Origin: Synergistes sp.
Lineage (GTDB): Bacteria; Synergistota; Synergistia; Synergistales; Synergistaceae
Reading direction: 5' to 3'
DNA: 8,121 bases
Assembly: GCA_016288355.1 (NCBI GenBank)
Contig: JAEEYY010000039.1
Location: 1-8,121, forward strand
A program made the position numbers and the translations under genes. The notes beneath the pieces are model-generated. The model saw only the letters and a list, made by a program, of their open reading frames with translations. It searched no databases and had not been told where the DNA came from. This document shows positions 1-7,327 of the stretch, one piece after another; the first letter of the stretch is position 1; each line of letters begins with the position of its first letter.

Positions 1-932
1 CTGAGCACGTCCATGAAGCTTCTGCCCGTCTGCGGCGATATAAGTACGGCAGTCAGCCAGCGCGTGGCGCCGCACTTCCGGTACTCCGGCATGAATGAAA
101 GCCCTGGGATGCAGGAAAGCTCATCCCTGTATCTTTCAAATATCGCCCTTCTCCTTGCTATGCGCTCGTTGAGATGCAGCATCTGCCCCCGACCCAGCGC
201 GGCGAGTATATTGCTCATTCTGTAGTTGTAGCCTATCTCTGTGTGTTCGTACCACGGCGCCGCATCCCTTGCCTGCGTTGCCAGAAAACGTGCTCTTGCC
301 GTGTATTCTTCATTGTCGGAGAGCAGCATGCCTCCGCCCGATGAGGTGATTATCTTGTTGCCGTTATAGGAATACACCCCGATGCTGCCGAAAGAGCCGC
401 ACTTTTTCCCGCAGTATTCGGCGCCTACTGCTTCCGCCGCGTCTTCAAGAACAGGTACGCCGTATTCTTTGCATATATCTGTTATCTCGTCGATTTTGGG
501 CGGCTGCCCGTAGAGCTCTGCCACTATAACGCACTTCGGCATGACCCCTTTTGCCTCAGCGGCTTTGAAGGCGCGTCTCAGCGCGCGCGGCGACATATTC
601 CAGGTATCTTCGTCGGAGTCGATGAATACCGGGACAGCGTTTAGATATACCGCGGGCGCGGCCGAAGCTATGAATGTCAGCGACGAGCAGAAAACGGTAT
701 CCCCGGCGCCCACCCCGAGCAAAATCAGAGCGAGGTGTATGGCCGCGCTTCCGCTTGAAAGAGCCAGCGCGGACTTTACGCCGGCAAATTCGGCAGTCTC
801 TTTCTCAAAAGCGTCCACATGCGGCCCGAGCGGCGCTATCCAGTTGGAGGAGAAAGCGTTTTTGACATATTCGATCTCGTCTCCGCTCATATGCGGATAT
901 GAAAGCAGTATCCTTTTATCCGGTCTTTTCAT
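1..932 (-). CDS. DegT/DnrJ/EryC1/StrS-family PLP aminotransferase, PglE-like (C-terminus cut by window edge)
   Basis: The reading frame stays open from an ATG at 932-930 to the left edge, 310 codons; the family usually runs about 370-390, so roughly 60-80 residues are missing. It is a PLP-dependent aminotransferase of the sugar class. Seen: an N-terminal SGDEIEYVKNAF...NWIAPLGP segment, the glycine/serine cofactor-binding loop LSSGSAAIHLAL near residue 60, the aspartate of LEDAAEAVGA (D164, expected to hold the pyridine nitrogen), and YSYNGNKIITSSGGGML with the Schiff-base lysine K193. The N-G-N-K-I-I-T-x-S-G-G-G motif is typical of PglE/EpsN-type UDP-4-keto-6-deoxy-GlcNAc aminotransferases. 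TRWLTAVLI near the visible end also fits the family. A GGAG lies 10 bases upstream of the ATG. The gene overlaps the dehydratase by 17 bases, so the two products are probably made together and act in sequence. The family is certain; the exact sugar substrate is inferred. Confidence 0.92.
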   Translation of the reverse strand, partial: MKRPDKRILLSYPHMSGDEIEYVKNAFSSNWIAPLGPHVDAFEKETAEFAGVKSALALSSGSAAIHLALILLGVGAGDTVFCSSLTFIASAAPAVYLNAVPVFIDSDEDTWNMSPRALRRAFKAAEAKGVMPKCVIVAELYGQPPKIDEITDICKEYGVPVLEDAAEAVGAEYCGKKCGSFGSIGVYSYNGNKIITSSGGGMLLSDNEEYTARARFLATQARDAAPWYEHTEIGYNYRMSNILAALGRGQMLHLNERIARRRAIFERYRDELSCIPGLSFMPEYRKCGATRWLTAVLISPQTGRSFMDVL

Positions 933-2826
933 CGTTCGTTTTCTCCGTATCGGCATATCTGTTTTTATTATCGCTTTCCGTCCCGCCTGCAAGAGCGAAT
1001 ATGCTCTCTTTAAGGTCTGTCCCGCGCAGGTCTCCCCCGGCAAGTTCTTTTAAGATATCCTCAACAAGCGGCATGATATCCCCGCTCTCGGGGGTGAAAG
1101 GCGTCTTGAATATCTTCGAATGTGCGGTCCTGTCTGCCCGCTGCGGGTCATAGAAGAGCTCTTCATAAAGTTTTTCGCCCTTGCGGATACCGGTGTATTT
1201 TATCTGGATGTCGCGCCCGGGCTCATGTCCGTGAAGCCTTATCAGAGTCTCTGCCATCTCGGCTATGCTTACCGGGTCTCCCATATCCAGAGCAAAGAGC
1301 TCTCCGCCCTCTCCCATTGCTCCGGCCTGCAGCACCAGGCTGACGGCTTCCGGAATCAGCATGAAATAGCGCTTCATTTCAGGATGGGTGACGGTTACGG
1401 GGCCGCCCGCCGCTATCTGTCTTTCAAACTTGGGCACGACGCTGCCGCGGCTTCCCAGCACATTGCCGAAACGCACCGCCATGTATTTCGTATCGGGATG
1501 ATTCTTCTGAACTGAGAAGATCAGACGTTCCGCAATGCGTTTGGTGGCTCCCATGATGCTTGCGGGGTGCACGGCCTTATCCGTCGATATCATTACAAAA
1601 CGCTCCGTGCCGTATCTGCCGGCGAGCTCCGCCGTGTTCCGGGTGCCCAGTGCGTTTACACGCAGCGCTTCGTCCGGGTTTTCCTCCATCAGCGGCACGT
1701 GCTTGTGCGCGGCGGCATGGAATACGAGAGCCGGCGAATATTCCCTGAATACGCGTTCCATCGCGGCGCGGTCGGCAACGTCGGCTATCACCGGCACTAC
1801 GGGTATGCTGTTTCCGGTGTCGCTAAGCGTTTCAAGAAGCATATATATTGACTGCTCTCCATGTCCCAGCGCTATCAGCCGCGCAGGTCCCCGTCTTAAA
1901 AGCTGGCGGCATATCTCGGAGCCTATAGAGCCGCCTGCTCCGGTCACCAGCACAGTTTTTCTCCTTATCAGCGACGTTATGTTGCCGTCGTCGATACGGA
2001 TAGGCTCGCGCCGCAGCAGATCTTCCAGATTTACCGAGCGCAGCCGGCTGACTGAGACCTGACCGTCTGCTATCTCGGCAAGGCTTGGAAGCACCCTGAC
2101 CTTTACGCAGAGCGGAGAAAGAACGCCGAAGAGCTCCTTTATCTTTGCGCCGGGCGCCGAAGGCATAGCTATCAGCACTGTGTCTATCGCCTGCGCCGCT
2201 ATGATATCTTTGATCTCTTTCGTATTTCCGAGCACCGGCAGCGATACTACCGTCATGTCCCGGAGATTTTCGTTGTCGTCGATAAAACCTACCGGGCGTA
2301 TCCGGTCGGAGTTGCTGAGAAGATCGCGCGCCAGCATACTGCCCGCATCTCCTGCTCCTACTATCAGCGCTCTTTCCCTTCCCTCCGGCAGCTCCTGTGA
2401 ATTTATCAGCGCAAGCCTGAGCGCTGCGCGCTCCGATACCAGCATTATAAGAGCCGCCATCGTCATTATCACAAGCGAGGAACGGGGCAGCGTGAATATG
2501 CCGGTAAGCATCACGACAGCTACGAACAGCACGGCTCCCGCGGCATAAGAACGTGCCAGCCTTACATATTCGTCGATCCCGGCGCGCGGCCAGAATACGC
2601 TGTACGCTCTGCCTACGTAAAGCGAAAATATAATAATTGCAGGGAAGAGAATCGCGGCAAGCAAAAAATCATGGAGGTAGGAAAAATCGGGCCCCATATA
2701 GTAGGAAAGGCGCATCGAGTAACCAATGAAAGCCGAGAAGGCCAGCAGCATAAAATCAAGCGCCAAAAGACGCCTGTTTCTTCTTCCGAACCATAGATAG
2801 ATCTTTGCCGCTTTATTCTTTCTCAT
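916..2826 (-). CDS. Membrane-anchored UDP-N-acetylglucosamine 4,6-dehydratase, PglF/CapD family
   Basis: A 636-residue protein, full length for the large PglF/CapD/WbpM class. Four hydrophobic helices come first (about 20-38, 52-71, 93-112, 116-135), then a Rossmann-like domain starting at ALIVGAGDAGSML (153-165), then the catalytic extended SDR domain starting at TVLVTGAGGSIGSE (291-304). The catalytic region reads STDKAVHP (414-421) followed by MGATK (425-429). The usual SDR Tyr-x-x-x-Lys is here Met-x-x-x-Lys, as is normal for this large-dehydratase class, so the enzyme should be active. RFGNVLGSRGSV (452-463) and TGIRKGEKLYEELFY (545-559) are further family signatures. Expected reaction: UDP-GlcNAc to UDP-2-acetamido-2,6-dideoxy-4-hexulose, NAD+-dependent, at the inner face of the membrane. 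The ATG has only a weak GGGA upstream and no in-frame alternative start close by. The overlapping aminotransferase gene supports a 4-amino sugar route for N-/O-glycans, capsule or O-antigen. Which glycan it serves cannot be told. Confidence 0.93.
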   Translation of the reverse strand: MRKNKAAKIYLWFGRRNRRLLALDFMLLAFSAFIGYSMRLSYYMGPDFSYLHDFLLAAILFPAIIIFSLYVGRAYSVFWPRAGIDEYVRLARSYAAGAVLFVAVVMLTGIFTLPRSSLVIMTMAALIMLVSERAALRLALINSQELPEGRERALIVGAGDAGSMLARDLLSNSDRIRPVGFIDDNENLRDMTVVSLPVLGNTKEIKDIIAAQAIDTVLIAMPSAPGAKIKELFGVLSPLCVKVRVLPSLAEIADGQVSVSRLRSVNLEDLLRREPIRIDDGNITSLIRRKTVLVTGAGGSIGSEICRQLLRRGPARLIALGHGEQSIYMLLETLSDTGNSIPVVPVIADVADRAAMERVFREYSPALVFHAAAHKHVPLMEENPDEALRVNALGTRNTAELAGRYGTERFVMISTDKAVHPASIMGATKRIAERLIFSVQKNHPDTKYMAVRFGNVLGSRGSVVPKFERQIAAGGPVTVTHPEMKRYFMLIPEAVSLVLQAGAMGEGGELFALDMGDPVSIAEMAETLIRLHGHEPGRDIQIKYTGIRKGEKLYEELFYDPQRADRTAHSKIFKTPFTPESGDIMPLVEDILKELAGGDLRGTDLKESIFALAGGTESDNKNRYADTEKTNDEKTG

Positions 2827-2885
2827 TTTCTGTATCCCGGCTAAAAAGTTTGCCTCCGCCGTATCCGGTATTCACAGGAAACGCG

Positions 2886-4013
2886 TCATCCCAGAAACGC
2901 AAGCAGCGCGCCGCCGGCAAGTACCGAGCCTATCTGTCCTGCCACATTCGCGCCGACCGCGTGCATGAGCAGATAGTTGCCGGGATCCGCTTTCTGACCG
3001 AGCTGCTGTATAGTCCTCGCGGACATCGGGAAAGCCGATATGCCGGCAGCGCCTACCATAGGGTTGATCTTTTTCCCCTGCGGCAGGAACAGGTTAAGGA
3101 ACTTTGCGGTGATTATGCCGCTTGCCGTGTCGAGCACAAAGGCTACGAGTCCCATCGCTATTATTACAAGCGTATCGGTGTTGACGAATTTATCTCCCGT
3201 CATAGTGGCGGCTATCGAAAAACCGAGCAGAATCGTCACGATATTCGCGAACTCGTTCTGTGCGGCGTTGGAGAGGCGGTCTGTCACGCCGCTTACGCGC
3301 AGCAGATTGCCGAACATCACGAAGCCGAGCAGCGATACAGAGGCTGGAGCTATTATCCCTCCGATGATGGTGATCACGATCGGGAAGGCGATAAGCATCC
3401 GGCGGGATACCGGGCGCTCAGCATAGGGCATTCTGATGCCCCTGTCATTTTTTGTCGTAAGAGCCATTAGCACATGCGGCTGTATGAGCGGCACCAGCGC
3501 CATATAGGTGTAGGCGGCGACCGATATGGGTCCCAGCAGGCCGGGGGCGAATCGCGACGAAACGTATATCGACGTCGGGCCGTCCGCTGCGCCGATAATG
3601 CCGATCGACGCCGCCTCAAATATGTTGTATCCGCAGAGCAGCGCCAGACCCATGGTAAGGAATATGCCGGCCTGCGCGGTCAGGCCGAATAAAAACATCT
3701 TGGGGTTCGCAAGCAGAGGGGTAAAATCACACATGGCCCCTACCGCTATAAGTATCAGAAGAGGGAAGAGCTCTGTGGATATGCCCAGGTTGAACAGCAT
3801 GCTTAAAGCGCCCTCTACGACTTTTCCCCCTGCCAGCTGGTCGATAGCGGATGAGAGCGGCAGGTTGACGAGAATAGTGCCGAATCCCATAGGCAGCAGC
3901 AGGTTCGGTTCAAATCCCTTCTTTACGGCAAGGTATATGAGCATCGCGCCGATCAGTATCATTACTGTGTTCTGCCATGTGACGGCTTCGGCAGTGCGGA
4001 TAAAAACATCCAT
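2886..4013 (-). CDS. Na+-translocating decarboxylase beta subunit (OadB/GcdB/MmdB family)
   Basis: A 375-residue polytopic membrane protein, matching the usual length of GcdB/MmdB/OadB, the carboxybiotin decarboxylase that couples CO2 release to Na+ export. Seen: TWQNTVMILIGAMLIYLAVKKGFEPNLLLP near the N-terminus; GAADGPTSIYVSSRFAP (from 141), whose aspartate D144 matches the conserved membrane acid of the family; NPMVGAAGISAFPMSAR (from 317); and GANVAGQIGS (354-363), the C-terminal conserved membrane segment. I chose the ATG at 4013. The same frame extends to a GTG at 4055, but that adds a charged KLFYKKREERELQ stretch, has no ribosome binding site, and lies inside the putative -10 box. The ATG has AGAGGA upstream, with a rather long 13-base spacing. 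No alpha (carboxyltransferase), gamma or biotin-carrier gene is beside it, so the specific substrate (oxaloacetate, methylmalonyl-CoA, glutaconyl-CoA, malonate) is unknown. The gap to the dehydratase gene is 59 bases with no clear terminator, so co-transcription is likely. Confidence 0.93.
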   Translation of the reverse strand: MDVFIRTAEAVTWQNTVMILIGAMLIYLAVKKGFEPNLLLPMGFGTILVNLPLSSAIDQLAGGKVVEGALSMLFNLGISTELFPLLILIAVGAMCDFTPLLANPKMFLFGLTAQAGIFLTMGLALLCGYNIFEAASIGIIGAADGPTSIYVSSRFAPGLLGPISVAAYTYMALVPLIQPHVLMALTTKNDRGIRMPYAERPVSRRMLIAFPIVITIIGGIIAPASVSLLGFVMFGNLLRVSGVTDRLSNAAQNEFANIVTILLGFSIAATMTGDKFVNTDTLVIIAMGLVAFVLDTASGIITAKFLNLFLPQGKKINPMVGAAGISAFPMSARTIQQLGQKADPGNYLLMHAVGANVAGQIGSVLAGGALLAFLG

Positions 4014-4053
4014 CTGCAGTTCACGTTCCTCTCTTTTCTTGTAAAACAGCTTC

Positions 4054-4062
4054 ACTATAACA
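4054..4062 (-). promoter_or_regulatory. Putative extended -10 promoter for the decarboxylase subunit operon
   Basis: On the minus strand the sequence reads TGTTATAGT, an extended -10 (TGn followed by TATAGT, five of six to consensus). No good -35 lies 16-18 bases upstream, but extended -10 promoters can work without one. Transcription would start near 4047, giving a leader of about 34 bases to the ATG at 4013. It sits in the divergent gap before the EamA gene. Predicted by eye only. Confidence 0.45.
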
Positions 4063-4143
4063 CAAAAAAAGATGAAATGAGCCTTTAGTTACTGAGATAG
4101 TGCAAATCGTGTAAAATAAGCGAGGTATGGGGGTGCTTTTCTG

Positions 4144-5067
4144 ATGCCGCTGTGGGGTTTTCTTTTGAGTTTCCTTGCCGCCGCGATGTGGGCGGCTTCT
4201 CCTATCATGGTGAGCCGCGGCCTTGCGCGCGCCGGCTGTTCGATACATGAGGTCAACCCGTTCCGTGCGGTTTCATTCCTTATTGCGTCGGTCGCAGCAG
4301 CGCTGATAAGCAGCGGAGGAAATATTCCCATAGTAACGTCCCCGCTGGCCTGGGCCTGCTTTTTCTTCAGTGTGGTAACGAGTTACACGCTCGGCGACCT
4401 CTTTTTCTTCCTGTCGATACGCGAGATGGGCGTAAGCCTGGCTATACCTGTCGCAAACTCCTACCCGATACTCGTTATCATCACGTCGTGGCTTATGCTC
4501 GGCGAAGCCGTTACGCCCAAGCTGATATGGGGAGTCGCGTTAGTCGTGGCAGGGCTTATCCTGCTGCGTTTCGGCGGTGAAAAGGCAGAGCCCGGTGAAA
4601 AGGTCAGGCACAGCGCGGCTCAGCTTATGAGGGGCTTCTCATTGGCAATAGGAGGAGGGCTTTGCTGGGCTGTATCGTCGCCGGTGACGAAGATAGCAAT
4701 GAATATCTCGCATCTGGGAGCTGCTGAAATAACACTTTACCGTGCATTTGTATTTATGATAGTGACGATAGCCGTGCGCATCCTTACGGTGAAATTCCGG
4801 CCTTCAGCGACCATTCCGCTTCTGAGCGTTCCGCGTACAGCCGCCGCATATTTTCTGTCAGCCGCGGTGATAGGTCTCTGCCTTGGTTCCGTGATCTACG
4901 CAAAATGCATCTCCGTGATGCCGGTCGCCGTCGTAACCGCCATCACCGCGACAAGCCCGTTCATGGCCGCGCTCTACGGGCGGTTTGTGCTTAAGGAGAG
5001 TCTCACGGCGCCGCAGTGGTGCGGCATAACGATGATCATAGCCGGCTCTGTCATAGTCGGTCTGTAG
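4144..5067 (+). CDS. EamA-family (DMT superfamily) permease, first of two
   Basis: A 307-residue membrane protein, the standard length for ten-helix EamA transporters, made of two repeats. The first repeat covers about residues 3-142 (opening LSFLAAAMWAASPIMVSRGL), the second about 163-307 (opening GGGLCWAVSSPVTKIAMN). The two are joined by a short charged, presumably cytoplasmic linker at 144-160 (GGEKAEPGEKVRHSA). Each repeat ends with the usual pattern of paired helices: VANSYPILVIITSWLMLGEAVTP near 103-125 and ITATSPFMAALYGRFVLKESLTAPQWCGI near 267-295. Such proteins export or import small metabolites (amino acids, nucleosides, sugar conjugates), but the substrate cannot be predicted here. 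The ATG is preceded by GGGGGTG about 8 bases upstream. The gene is divergent from the decarboxylase subunit gene and is followed after 47 bases by a second EamA gene, probably in one transcript. Confidence 0.9.
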   Translation: MPLWGFLLSFLAAAMWAASPIMVSRGLARAGCSIHEVNPFRAVSFLIASVAAALISSGGNIPIVTSPLAWACFFFSVVTSYTLGDLFFFLSIREMGVSLAIPVANSYPILVIITSWLMLGEAVTPKLIWGVALVVAGLILLRFGGEKAEPGEKVRHSAAQLMRGFSLAIGGGLCWAVSSPVTKIAMNISHLGAAEITLYRAFVFMIVTIAVRILTVKFRPSATIPLLSVPRTAAAYFLSAAVIGLCLGSVIYAKCISVMPVAVVTAITATSPFMAALYGRFVLKESLTAPQWCGITMIIAGSVIVGL

Positions 5068-5100
5068 CATCAGACGCCGCCGCATTGAGCGCATAAATAA

Positions 5101-5108
5101 AAGGAGAG
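5101..5108 (+). promoter_or_regulatory. Strong ribosome binding site that fixes a TTG start
   Basis: AAGGAGAG sits with 8 bases between GGAG and a TTG at 5115. No ATG occurs in that frame until 5160, which lies at the edge of the first membrane helix and has no comparable site. This is why the second EamA gene is placed at TTG. Confidence 0.8.
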
Positions 5109-5114
5109 AAGCAT

Positions 5115-6038
5115 TTGAGCGAAGAAGCGGTCAGCCGCCGCGAAGCCTTCAGGGCCGATATGACACTTGTTTTAGTTTCATTCATATGGGGCGCCGGGAT
5201 CCCGATTTCCGCGCTTCTTGCGCGTTCCATTACGCCTTTGTGGGCCGTGGCTCTGCGTATGCTTCTGTCGGCGTTATTCCTTATTATATTATTCCCCGGT
5301 AAGATCATATCCGCAGGGAGATATGACTGGAAGCTCTCTTTTATGCTTGCCGCGATACTTGTCTGCGTATTCGTATCCATGACCTTCGGACTGACCTACA
5401 GCACCGCCAGCAAACAGGCCTTTATAGGCGGTCTGAACGTTATAATGACGCCTCTGTTTGCATGGCTTATATACCGCGTAAGGCCCTCTGCGTGGCTCTT
5501 TGCCGCAGCCGGCATCACGACTTTCGGGCTTCTTGTCATGGGTTTCACGCCGGGCATGGAGTTCAACTTCGGCGATCTGCTTTCCTTCGTTATGGCGATA
5601 TTTTACGCGGTCCAGGTGCTCGGCGCCGGCTACTGCTCGCGCCGCGTCGAAGCGGTGCGTCTTGTCGCGCTTCACATAATAATACTCGCGCTGATAATGA
5701 CGGTGCTTGCCGCGGCATTTGAGCCGCTGCCCGACCTTGCGTCATTCAGCGTTAAGCTGTGGGCGTCGCTTATTTTGCTTTCACTCGGCAACACGATTCT
5801 TTGCTTCATACTTCAGTTCAGGGCGCAGAGGAAGACCAGCGCGACGCACGCGGCAGTCATTTTTTCTCTGGAAGGGCTGTTCGGCTATATCATCGCGGTG
5901 GCAAGCGGACAGGATCCCTTTCATCTGCAGGGAGCAGTCGGCGGCGTGCTGATAATAGCGGGAATGCTTTTGACAGAGCTTGAAGGCATCATCCGCGGGA
6001 AGCTGAACGCAGCAAAGACGGAAAAAGCGGACTGTTAG
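5115..6038 (+). CDS. EamA-family (DMT superfamily) permease, second of two
   Basis: A 307-residue protein with ten predicted membrane helices in two repeats. Repeat one starts at MTLVLVSFIWGAGIPISALLAR (from residue 16), the classic EamA opening. Repeat two starts near GDLLSFVMAIFYAVQVLGAGY (from 153). The helix KTSATHAAVIFSLEGLFGYIIA (240-261) matches the well-kept segment TSPTxAALIFSLEPVFA found in many EamA members. The tail is charged (KLNAAKTEKADC) and should be cytoplasmic. It begins at TTG. Although the same length as its upstream neighbour, it is not a recent copy: the two share little beyond fold-level motifs, so they may have different substrates or act as a pair. Its TAG stop shares bases with the TAA stop of the opposing ccdA-like gene (TTAG at 6035-6038), leaving no room for a terminator between them. 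Confidence 0.92.
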   Translation: MSEEAVSRREAFRADMTLVLVSFIWGAGIPISALLARSITPLWAVALRMLLSALFLIILFPGKIISAGRYDWKLSFMLAAILVCVFVSMTFGLTYSTASKQAFIGGLNVIMTPLFAWLIYRVRPSAWLFAAAGITTFGLLVMGFTPGMEFNFGDLLSFVMAIFYAVQVLGAGYCSRRVEAVRLVALHIIILALIMTVLAAAFEPLPDLASFSVKLWASLILLSLGNTILCFILQFRAQRKTSATHAAVIFSLEGLFGYIIAVASGQDPFHLQGAVGGVLIIAGMLLTELEGIIRGKLNAAKTEKADC

Positions 6039-6706
6039 CCGAAAAGCGCGGCCCAGTATGCGAAATGATCTGTCGCTATCGCAATTCCGGCAGCAACGAG
6101 CAGCGCACCGGAGATCCTTTTTATTGCAGCGCCGTTTCTGCGCAGCCACTGAAACAGCCCCCTGATCCGCGTAAAGAGGAGCGCCGATATTATATAGGGT
6201 ATGCCGAGCCCCATCGAAAAAACAAAGAGGCAGAATACCCCTTGCCACAGCGTTTTGCCGTTGCCGGCCATCAGCAGTGCGGACGCAAGAAAGGGTCCGA
6301 GGCAGGGCGTCCAGCCGAGGGAGAAGGCTCCGCCGAAGAGCAGCGCGCCTATGACGCCGCCGCGTCCCGCAGCCGGGCTCATTTTTCTTTCGGCGTCTAA
6401 AAAAGGCATCTTAAGGAACCCGAGGAAGTGCAGTCCGAACAGCGCGATGACCGTGCCGCTCATACGCCGCAGCATAACAGGATGACCCGACAGGAACGCG
6501 CCGATAAATGTCGCCGTAGCTCCCATCGCCATGAAGGCAACAGAAAAGCCCGCTACGAAGCCTATCGTATTTACTACGCTTGCGCGGCGCCCCTTTTCGG
6601 TCCCGGCTGCCAGATACATAAGATATACCGGAAGCATCGGCAGCATGCAGGGCGAGATAAAGGCGAGTAAGCCTTCCAGAAAGAGCAGCGGCAGTTCGCG
6701 CGCCAT
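6035..6706 (-). CDS. ccdA: CcdA-like transmembrane thiol:disulfide electron carrier
   Basis: A 223-residue, six-helix membrane protein of the short CcdA/DsbD-beta type, which moves electrons from cytoplasmic thioredoxin to extracytoplasmic thiol proteins. The two redox cysteines are visible in the family motifs: C20 in FISPCMLPMLP (first helix) and C135 in LGWTPCLGPFL (fourth helix), placed symmetrically in two three-helix halves. The ATG lies one base after the stop of the tlpA-like gene (TAATATG), with GGAAGAG about 10 bases upstream inside that gene, so translation is probably coupled. Its neighbour supplies the partner on the outer side of the membrane. In other bacteria such pairs serve cytochrome c maturation, spore or envelope disulfide reduction, or peroxide and methionine-sulfoxide repair. 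No haem-handling gene is in view, so the target is open. The family assignment is firm; the gene symbol is by family only. Confidence 0.92.
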   Translation of the reverse strand: MARELPLLFLEGLLAFISPCMLPMLPVYLMYLAAGTEKGRRASVVNTIGFVAGFSVAFMAMGATATFIGAFLSGHPVMLRRMSGTVIALFGLHFLGFLKMPFLDAERKMSPAAGRGGVIGALLFGGAFSLGWTPCLGPFLASALLMAGNGKTLWQGVFCLFVFSMGLGIPYIISALLFTRIRGLFQWLRRNGAAIKRISGALLVAAGIAIATDHFAYWAALFG

Positions 6707-6707
6707 A

Positions 6708-7214
6708 TTATTTTGTCTCTTCCAGCAGCTTCATCACCGCGTCTTCGGTCGTTGCCCCCTGTATCACTCCCGATACCTTTCCGTCGCTGCTTATAACGAA
6801 GGTCGTCGGTATATATCGGATCCCGAAATGATCGGCGGCGCTGCCGTCCTGGTCGAGCAGCACCCTGAGCGAAGAGTATCCTTTTTTTCTGATGAATTCT
6901 CTGACTTTTTCCTTTGTATCACGCTTGCCGTCTGTAAGGTTCACCATAAGCAGTATCGCTTCCCCTTTTTCATAAAGGGTGCTGTTCATTCTGACGAATT
7001 CAGGCATCTCGCTGCGGCAGGGCGGACACCATGTGGCCCAGAAGTTAAGCACTATCCTGCGGCCGCGCATATTTGAAAGGGAAACGGATTTCCCCTGCAG
7101 ATCCGTCAATGTTATGTCACCGACGCTGTCTCCGACCGTAAGCGCCGTGGCCGGAGCTGTGATAATCAATGCGGCGGCTGTTATGAGAATGAAATAGAAG
7201 CATCTTTTTAACAT
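6708..7214 (-). CDS. TlpA/ResA-like exported thioredoxin
   Basis: A 168-residue exported thioredoxin-fold protein. Residues 1-24 form a signal peptide or membrane anchor (MLKRC, then a hydrophobic run to APATA); no lipobox follows, so it is periplasmic or N-terminally anchored. The mature part begins LTVGDSVGDITLTDLQGKSVSLS, a typical TlpA/AhpC-TSA opening, followed by VLNFWATWCPPCRSEMPEF with the active site W62-C-P-P-C66 and the cis-proline P136 in RYIPTTFVI. The CPPC active site fits reducing TlpA/ResA proteins. I chose the ATG at 7214 because GGAGGAT lies 8 bases upstream. The frame stays open to 7307, but that start has no comparable site and would bury the signal peptide behind 31 polar residues. 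It is the first gene of a two-gene operon with the ccdA-like gene, which should keep its cysteines reduced. Confidence 0.93.
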   Translation of the reverse strand: MLKRCFYFILITAAALIITAPATALTVGDSVGDITLTDLQGKSVSLSNMRGRRIVLNFWATWCPPCRSEMPEFVRMNSTLYEKGEAILLMVNLTDGKRDTKEKVREFIRKKGYSSLRVLLDQDGSAADHFGIRYIPTTFVISSDGKVSGVIQGATTEDAVMKLLEETK

Positions 7215-7220
7215 CGAATT

Positions 7221-7227
7221 ATCCTCC
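7221..7227 (-). promoter_or_regulatory. Strong ribosome binding site of the tlpA-like gene
   Basis: GGAGGAT on the minus strand lies 8 bases (counted from GGAGG) before the ATG at 7214, and decides the start of the thioredoxin gene. Confidence 0.85.
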
Positions 7228-7245
7228 GTTATCATCTGCCGACCG

Positions 7246-7275
7246 CAGACAAGCCGCATGTCATGCTTAAGTCTG
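7246..7275 (-). other. Stem-loop in the tlpA/ccdA leader
   Basis: On the minus strand CAGAC-TT-AAGC pairs with GCTT-GTCTG around a 10-base loop: nine pairs with a two-base bulge. It lies 18 bases upstream of the ribosome binding site and has no U-run behind it, so it is not a terminator. It could stabilise the mRNA or have a regulatory role; chance is not excluded. Confidence 0.4.
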
Positions 7276-7283
7276 TGATCAGT

Positions 7284-7300
7284 GCTTATAACGCTTATAA
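7284..7300. repeat. Tandem octamer GCTTATAA, two copies 9 bases apart
   Basis: GCTTATAA occurs at 7284-7291 and again at 7293-7300, inside the leader region of the tlpA/ccdA operon and just downstream of its candidate promoter. Two close copies could be protein-binding sites, but the element is short. Confidence 0.3.
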
Positions 7301-7327
7301 AAGCCAAGGGAGATTTCGGACCTCTCC

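Noticed and set aside
425..429. Loss of catalytic tyrosine as a sign of a dead dehydratase (residue positions in the dehydratase)
   Set aside because: Met in place of Tyr in the YxxxK motif is normal for the large PglF/CapD class.
541..1053. Plus-strand open frame of 170 codons opposite the sugar genes
   Set aside because: It is antisense to two well-supported genes and has low-complexity Ser/Ala/Arg composition. The plus-strand frames at 1120-1515 and 1535-2062 are rejected for the same reason.
2805..4044. Plus-strand open frames opposite the decarboxylase subunit
   Set aside because: They are shadows of a clear membrane-protein family gene, with no domains of their own.
4011..4055. Longer decarboxylase subunit starting at GTG 4055
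   Set aside because: No ribosome binding site, an atypical charged extension, and the GTG overlaps the putative -10 box; the ATG at 4013 gives the family's usual length.
7215..7307. Longer thioredoxin starting at 7307
   Set aside because: It would put 31 polar residues before an evident signal peptide; the ATG at 7214 has a strong ribosome binding site.
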